Source: Gemmatimonadaceae bacterium (GTDB taxonomy: Bacteria; Gemmatimonadota; Gemmatimonadetes; Gemmatimonadales; Gemmatimonadaceae). From it: 9,027 nucleotides of DNA. Positions 5,624-9,027 of the stretch are shown one piece after another. The position numbers and the translations under genes were made by a program. The stretch's first letter is position 1. Each line of letters begins with the position of its first letter. The stretch is taken from assembly GCA_017881545.1 (NCBI GenBank), contig JADGQU010000069.1, positions 1 to 9,027 on the forward strand, in the 5' to 3' direction. Below the pieces are notes generated by a model. The model saw only the letters and a list, made by a program, of their open reading frames with translations. It did not search any database and had not been told where the DNA came from.

Positions 5624-6217
5624 ATGAATCCGATCGAGCTCGTCGCTGTCGTCATGACCCTGATCGGCATCGTCCTCACGATCAAGGAGAAGATCAGCTG
5701 CTGGCCTGTGGCGATCGTGGGCATCCTCGCGTATCTCGTCGTCTTCATTCGGGCGAGGCTCTACGCGGATGCCGCGCTTCAGCCGATTTACGTAGTGCAG
5801 AACATCTATGGCTGGTGGTACTGGGCCCGCGGTGGAGCGCGCGGGCAGGGACAGGCCCCGATTGTGGTTCTCGACTGGCCTAGGCGCCTGAGTTGGCTGG
5901 CGGGAACGGCTGTCGTTTCAGTCCTGGTCGGTGCGGGGCTTGCGCGCTGGACCAACGCCGCCGCGCCCTATGCCGATGCTGCCCTCTCGACGACGAGTCT
6001 CGTCGCCAACTGGCTGCTGGCGAAGAAGATTCTCGAGAACTGGTGGCTCTGGATCGCCGTCAACGTCGGCTACGTGATCCTGTTCTGGAGAAAGCACCTG
6101 CTGTTGTCCGCGGGTCTCTACGCCGTGTTGTTGGGGCTCGCAGTCGCGGGACTCATCGAGTGGCAACGCTCGCAATCAAGGCAGATTTCACTCGAAGTGA
6201 AGAAAATCCCAGCCTGA
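5624..6217 (+). CDS. pnuC: PnuC-type nicotinamide riboside (vitamin) transporter
   Basis: 197 residues, about seven hydrophobic segments (roughly 5-21, 25-43, 52-68, 90-108, 121-135, 141-157, 158-178). The hallmark is the QPIYVVQNIYGWWYW stretch (53-67), followed later by ILENWWLWIAVNVGYVILF (136-154). Both match PnuC family segments rich in Trp, Asn and Gln that line the substrate path. PnuC proteins move nicotinamide riboside by facilitated diffusion, with capture by cytoplasmic phosphorylation. Close relatives carry thiamine (PnuT) or riboflavin (PnuX), so the substrate is not certain. No neighbouring NAD or thiamine gene settles it, and I see no TPP-type riboswitch. The start is the ATG at 5624, where the family N-terminus begins. 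There is no Shine-Dalgarno, and TACATT at 5609-5614 could be a -10 element giving a very short leader. The divergent gap (5442-5623) otherwise holds only candidate promoters. Confidence 0.85.
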   Translation: MNPIELVAVVMTLIGIVLTIKEKISCWPVAIVGILAYLVVFIRARLYADAALQPIYVVQNIYGWWYWARGGARGQGQAPIVVLDWPRRLSWLAGTAVVSVLVGAGLARWTNAAAPYADAALSTTSLVANWLLAKKILENWWLWIAVNVGYVILFWRKHLLLSAGLYAVLLGLAVAGLIEWQRSQSRQISLEVKKIPA

Positions 6218-6277
6218 AACCGTAGATTATGAATAGGTCCACGCCCGATACCCGTCGTACCGTACTGCGAGGCTAGA

Positions 6278-6946
6278 TTGATCCAGGCTCAAGGCCAGGT
6301 GATTGCTACCACTCCGAAGGCGCCCACCCCGATTGCCGCGGGCCGGGCCGCACCGAGCGCGAGCGCCATCTACGAAGGATTCCGGGCGCAGCGCCGGGAG
6401 CTGACCAACCAGCTCGATGAGCTCGAGGGCACCCGCAGGCAAATCGTCAGTCAGCTCGAGGACGTGCCGGTCGGGTCACCAGACCGAAAGCCGCTGGAAA
6501 CCCGGATGACGGAGATCGACTCGAGAATTGGAACCGTCGACGGGATGCTTGCCTCCAACGCGGTAGACATATCCAAGAGTGCCGCCATTCCAGGGGCAGT
6601 GGTCGAGCCCCCTCGCATCATTAGGGATCAACCGCCCGACGAAGCCTACGTTCTCGGCGGAATGTTCATGGTGATCGTGTTCCTCCCGCTATCGGTTGCC
6701 TTTGCGCGCAGAATCTGGCGGCGAAGTTCCGCTGCGGTTACAGCACTCCCGCGGGAGATGATGGACAGGATGATTCGGATGGAGCAGGCGCTAGAGGCCA
6801 CCGCCGTCGAGGTGGAGCGCATCGGAGAAGGCCAGCGCTTTCTTACCCGACTTTTCACCGAAGGGGAAGGCGCGCGGCCTCTGGGCGCTGGTGCGGCGCA
6901 GTCGATCGAGCGCAAATCAGTGAAGGCGCCGGAGCGACTTCCCTAG
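6278..6946 (+). CDS. Hypothetical single-pass membrane protein with two charged helical (coiled-coil-like) regions
   Basis: 222 residues. I do not recognise the family. The start is TTG at 6278, with GAGG 5 bases upstream. An in-frame stop (TGA at 6230-6232) blocks extension and there is no ATG between them. A GTG at 6299 is the alternative. Residues 10-30 are Pro/Ala-rich. A highly charged helical region runs from about 32 to 92 (YEGFRAQRRELTNQLDELEG and onward). A Pro-rich stretch covers 104-120, one membrane segment covers about 124-143, and RRIWRR (144-149) follows. A second helical region (about 158-193) is rich in Met, Glu and Arg. By the positive-inside rule the C-terminal part is cytoplasmic and the N-terminal helix periplasmic, yet no signal peptide is present. 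It lies 60 bp after the pnuC-like gene on the same strand. The role is unknown; a scaffold or sensor-like membrane organiser is only a guess. Confidence 0.7.
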   Translation: MIQAQGQVIATTPKAPTPIAAGRAAPSASAIYEGFRAQRRELTNQLDELEGTRRQIVSQLEDVPVGSPDRKPLETRMTEIDSRIGTVDGMLASNAVDISKSAAIPGAVVEPPRIIRDQPPDEAYVLGGMFMVIVFLPLSVAFARRIWRRSSAAVTALPREMMDRMIRMEQALEATAVEVERIGEGQRFLTRLFTEGEGARPLGAGAAQSIERKSVKAPERLP

Positions 6947-6976
6947 CAATTGGGGCGGGCCCGGAGCGACTTCCCT
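6929..6976. repeat. 16-bp direct repeat flanking the stop of the hypothetical gene
   Basis: CCGGAGCGACTTCCCT occurs at 6929-6944 and again at 6961-6976, a period of 32 bases. The first copy encodes the last residues of the membrane protein and includes the T of its TAG stop. The second copy is in the 54-bp gap before the convergent GntR gene. Both are identical, which points to a small duplication or slippage event. Confidence 0.85.
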
Positions 6977-7000
6977 GAACGACGAGCTCGGGCGCCGGAC

Positions 7001-7750
7001 TTACCAGTTCCCCTGCTCTCCCATGACGTCGATTGCGCGCACCAATCGGTCCGCCGCGTGACGCCAGTTCGTCTGCACTGCTCGCTGCGCTGCGGCGCCG
7101 TTGCCGGTGCGGATCGCATCAACGATCACATCGTGCTCGGTCCCGGCGGTCGGCACCGTGTCGAGCAGCAGCGCGATATACATCCTGATGTAGCGCTCGG
7201 CCTGCGGCTTCACGGCGTCGTGTAGAGAGCGCAATCGCGATCCCGCGCCGGCTTCGACGTAGCGGCGGTGAAACCTCTCGTCCAGTTCATAGAGCTTCCC
7301 CGGCTGCGCGCCCTTGGCCGACGCGGCACGGCGAAACTCGGCGTTGAGCATCGTCAGATCCTTCGCCAGCGTCTCGCGCCCGGGTTCATCCAGCCGCGCG
7401 GCACTCCGGGCGGCAAGGCCTTCCAGCTCGCCCACGATCTCGAGCAGCTCTCCGACATCCTCGCGTGTGAGCGGCGCGACGGTCATCCGCGCCTGGTGCG
7501 TGGGCGAAGCGATGACGTAGCCCTCCCGCTCGAGCCGCTGGAACGCGGCGCGAACCGGCGTCCGGCTCACGCCAAAGCGCTCGGCGACTTCGGTTTCGAC
7601 GATTCGCGCCCCGGGCGCCAGCTGCCCGCGGACAATGAGATTCCGCAGCGAGTCGTAGAGTTTGTTCGCTCGCTCGGTGGCACCAGTAGCGCGTCGTCCC
7701 CGATCCACCGGAGATCGCGGTTTGGCGGCAGCAGCTCGTCTCTGCACCAT
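7001..7750 (-). CDS. GntR family transcriptional regulator, FadR/FCD subfamily
   Basis: 249 residues from the ATG at 7748-7750. A basic, Ala/Arg-rich N-terminal tail (1-28) precedes a winged helix (about 30-82). Its recognition helix lies in the AERFGVSRTPVRAAFQRLE segment (56-74). The C-terminal all-helical FCD ligand-binding domain (about 95-240) keeps the usual metal-site pattern: Asp157 and His161 (ELDERFHRRY), His206 (TEHDVIVDAI) and His231. FCD regulators respond to carboxylates, sugar acids or amino acids. The divergent neighbour is an amino-acid permease 119 bp away, so an amino acid or its degradation product is the likely effector (inference). No Shine-Dalgarno precedes the ATG. TATATT (complement of 7757-7762) sits 6 bases before it, suggesting a leaderless mRNA. 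The longer in-frame reading to 7930 would cross the operator and permease start, so it was rejected. Confidence 0.9.
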   Translation of the reverse strand: MVQRRAAAAKPRSPVDRGRRATGATERANKLYDSLRNLIVRGQLAPGARIVETEVAERFGVSRTPVRAAFQRLEREGYVIASPTHQARMTVAPLTREDVGELLEIVGELEGLAARSAARLDEPGRETLAKDLTMLNAEFRRAASAKGAQPGKLYELDERFHRRYVEAGAGSRLRSLHDAVKPQAERYIRMYIALLLDTVPTAGTEHDVIVDAIRTGNGAAAQRAVQTNWRHAADRLVRAIDVMGEQGNW

Positions 7751-7756
7751 GTCGCC

Positions 7757-7762
7757 AATATA
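7757..7762 (-). promoter_or_regulatory. Candidate -10 element giving a leaderless GntR transcript
   Basis: TATATT on the minus strand ends 6 bases before the ATG, which would put the transcription start on or next to the A of the start codon. The -35 region about 17 bases further up is GC-rich and matches poorly, so this is tentative. Confidence 0.3.
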
Positions 7763-7804
7763 ACGCCGCCCGGTGCCGGCGAAGCCGCCTTCTTGCGCCT
7801 TCCG

Positions 7805-7831
7805 CCGGTACCGGTTATCTCTAGCACCGGT
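7805..7831. repeat. CCGGTACCGG palindrome plus a second ACCGGT copy
   Basis: A perfect 10-bp palindrome (7805-7814) and ACCGGT copies at 7810-7815 and 7826-7831 (16-base spacing) lie in the divergent GntR/permease gap, just upstream of the operator-like palindrome. They could be an accessory regulator site. The spacing is near one and a half helical turns, so chance is also possible. Confidence 0.25.
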
Positions 7832-7843
7832 ATTGTATACAAT
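7832..7843. promoter_or_regulatory. Probable GntR operator overlapping the permease -10 element
   Basis: ATTGTATACAAT is a perfect 12-bp palindrome in the 119-bp gap between the divergent GntR and permease genes. The TTGTATACAA core is typical of sites bound by FadR/FCD-type GntR regulators. From memory, this same sequence has been reported for the malonate regulator MdcY. Its right half contains TACAAT (7838-7843), a 5-of-6 match to a -10 hexamer. TTATCT (7815-7820) is a weak -35 at 17-base spacing. A start near 7850 would give a leader of about 20 bases before the permease ATG. Binding here would block RNA polymerase, so repression of the permease is the simplest reading. Confidence 0.65.
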
Positions 7844-7869
7844 TACGCATCCAATTTGCAGGAGAAGAC

Positions 7870-9027
7870 ATGTCGCTCTTCGTTCGGAAGGACATCGGTG
7901 CGCTGCTGGCCGAGGCCGGCTCGGGGACACTGCGACGGGAGCTGGGGCCGCTTGCCCTCGTCACGCTGGGAATCGGCGCCGTGATCGGAGCGGGGATCTT
8001 CGTCATGTCGGGCACCGTCGCCTCCCAGAATACCGGCCCGGCGCTCACGCTATCGATGGTATTCGCAGGAGTCGCCTGCGTGTTCGCCGGCCTATGCTAC
8101 GCCGAGCTGGCGAGCATGATCCCGGTGGCCGGGAGCGCCTATACCTACGCCTACGCGACGATGGGCGAGCTGGTCGCGTGGATAATCGGCTGGGATCTCG
8201 TTCTCGAGTACTCGCTCAGCTCCTCGACCGTGGCGGTCGGATGGTCGGCCTATGCGGTCACCCTGCTGAGCGAGATGGGCATCACGATTCCACCGCGACT
8301 CACGGCTGCCCCCGGAGTTCACATCTGCCTGCCAGACGGATCCCACGTCATCGGCGTGTTCAACCTCCCCGCAATGGTGATTTGTCTGGCCCTGACCGCC
8401 CTCCTGGTGATTGGAATCCGCGAATCGGCGCGCGTGAACACTACTATTGTCATTATCAAGGTCGCGGTGCTGGCGATCTTCGTCGCGGTGGGCGCGCGCT
8501 ACATCAATACAGCGAATCTGCATCCGTTCATTCCCCCGAACACGGGCCAGTTCGGGTCGTTCGGCTGGAGCGGGATCCTTCGCGGCGCGGGAATCATCTT
8601 CTTCGCCTACATCGGATTTGATGCGGTCTCCACCGCATCGCAGGAAGCAAAGAATCCGGGGCGCGACATCCCGATCGGTATTCTCGTCTCCCTCGCGATC
8701 TGCACGGTCATATACATCGCCGTTGGACTCGTGATGACGGGACTCGTCCCCTACGCCAGCCTCAACGTCGCTTCGCCAATCGCGGTCGCGGTGCAGGCGA
8801 CGGGACTCAAATGGCTCGCGCCCATCGTCAACATCGGCGCGATCTGCGGACTGTCGAGCGTGATATTGGTGAACATGCTGGCCCAGTCCCGGATCTTCTA
8901 CTCGATGAGCCGCGACGGATTGCTCCCGCCTCTCTTCGCCAAGTTGCACCCCCGGTATCGCACGCCGCACGTGACGACCGCGATCACCGGACTCATCGTC
9001 GCAATCGCTTCCGGACTGTTTCCAATC
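7870..9027 (+). CDS. APC superfamily amino acid permease, cationic amino acid transporter (CAT)-like, 3' end cut off
   Basis: 386 residues are present and the frame is open to the window edge. The family usually has about 460-500 residues, so roughly the last fifth is missing. AGGAG (7860-7864) sits 5 bases before the ATG. The LGIGAVIGAGIF segment (33-44) is the broken TM1 that binds the amino-acid backbone. FFAYIGFD (244-251) is the matching TM6 site, followed by the conserved cytoplasmic QEAKNPGRDIPIGI loop (258-271). SRDGLLP (347-353) follows the TM8 region. The GWDLVLEYSLSSSTVAVGWSAY segment (107-128) is typical of the CAT/YhdG-like group rather than other APC branches. The protein should import amino acids, coupled to ions or by exchange, across the inner membrane. 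Specificity cannot be read from sequence. It is divergent from the GntR regulator, with an operator-like palindrome over its promoter, so it is probably that regulator's target. Confidence 0.92.
   Translation, partial: MSLFVRKDIGALLAEAGSGTLRRELGPLALVTLGIGAVIGAGIFVMSGTVASQNTGPALTLSMVFAGVACVFAGLCYAELASMIPVAGSAYTYAYATMGELVAWIIGWDLVLEYSLSSSTVAVGWSAYAVTLLSEMGITIPPRLTAAPGVHICLPDGSHVIGVFNLPAMVICLALTALLVIGIRESARVNTTIVIIKVAVLAIFVAVGARYINTANLHPFIPPNTGQFGSFGWSGILRGAGIIFFAYIGFDAVSTASQEAKNPGRDIPIGILVSLAICTVIYIAVGLVMTGLVPYASLNVASPIAVAVQATGLKWLAPIVNIGAICGLSSVILVNMLAQSRIFYSMSRDGLLPPLFAKLHPRYRTPHVTTAITGLIVAIASGLFPI

Noticed and set aside
6959..6993. Possible hairpin (GCCC with GGGC, plus GAGC with GCTC) between the convergent hypothetical and GntR genes
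   Set aside because: It needs a bulge and an 18-base loop and has no T-run on either strand, so I do not call it a terminator.
7751..7930. N-terminal extension of the GntR regulator by 60 codons
   Set aside because: It would run through the operator palindrome and into the divergent permease start, and the extra residues show no conserved character.
7773..8621. Plus-strand open frame in a different phase over the permease start
   Set aside because: The permease frame (from 7870) has a perfect ribosome site and conserved transporter motifs, so this other frame is a shadow.
8092..8970. Minus-strand open frame of 292 codons opposite the permease
   Set aside because: The product is Arg/Asp/His-rich low-complexity sequence with no family features, and the plus strand there encodes a clear APC permease.
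1..9027. Search for CRISPR arrays, insertion sequences, phage genes, tRNA or rRNA
   Set aside because: No regularly spaced repeats, transposase motifs, long terminal inverted repeats or recognisable RNA genes were found. The only repeats are the short local ones listed.

Overview
This is a GC-rich bacterial chromosomal window of metabolic and transport genes. It has no rRNA, tRNA, CRISPR array, transposase or phage gene that I can recognise. The style suggests a soil-type, non-proteobacterial Gram-negative, with Gemmatimonadota or Acidobacteriota as my best guess. The reasons are the GC-rich codon use, several lipoprotein-type signals followed by Ser/Thr/Ala-rich linkers, and an S9 peptidase beside a beta-lactamase-fold hydrolase. 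This taxonomic guess is inference only.

Layout. Positions 1-171 hold the 3' end of an S9-type serine peptidase, coupled by a TGATG overlap to a secreted beta-lactamase-fold serine hydrolase (171-1133, + strand). Convergent to it is a small antibiotic-biosynthesis-monooxygenase (ABM) domain protein (1163-1522, - strand). Next comes a tight three-gene minus-strand operon, read from 4661 down to 1680: a secreted NTF2-like protein, a PQQ-dependent alcohol dehydrogenase of the XoxF type, and a c-type cytochrome lipoprotein. Gaps in this operon are about 20 bp and each gene has a clear Shine-Dalgarno sequence. An isoprenylcysteine methyltransferase-like membrane protein (4848-5441, -) lies upstream of the operon. 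Divergent from it are a PnuC-type vitamin transporter (5624-6217, +) and an unrecognised membrane protein with coiled-coil-like segments (6278-6946, +). The last pair is a GntR/FCD regulator (7001-7750, -) divergent from a cationic-amino-acid-type APC permease (7870 to the window end, +, incomplete).

How genes work together. The XoxF-type enzyme carries an Asp-Tyr-Asp motif that marks lanthanide-dependent PQQ alcohol dehydrogenases. The adjacent cytochrome is its likely electron acceptor. Both have lipobox-like signals, so the pair may be membrane-anchored rather than freely soluble in the periplasm. No xoxJ-like or pqq biosynthesis gene is in the window, and an NTF2-fold secreted protein leads the operon instead. 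The GntR regulator probably controls the permease through a perfect 12-bp palindrome that overlaps a candidate -10 element.

I do not see a clearly new defence or mobile system. The most interesting items are the lanthanide-type dehydrogenase module with its unusual composition, the GntR operator, two gene 3' ends carrying short direct repeats that include or touch the stop codon, and the unrecognised membrane protein.
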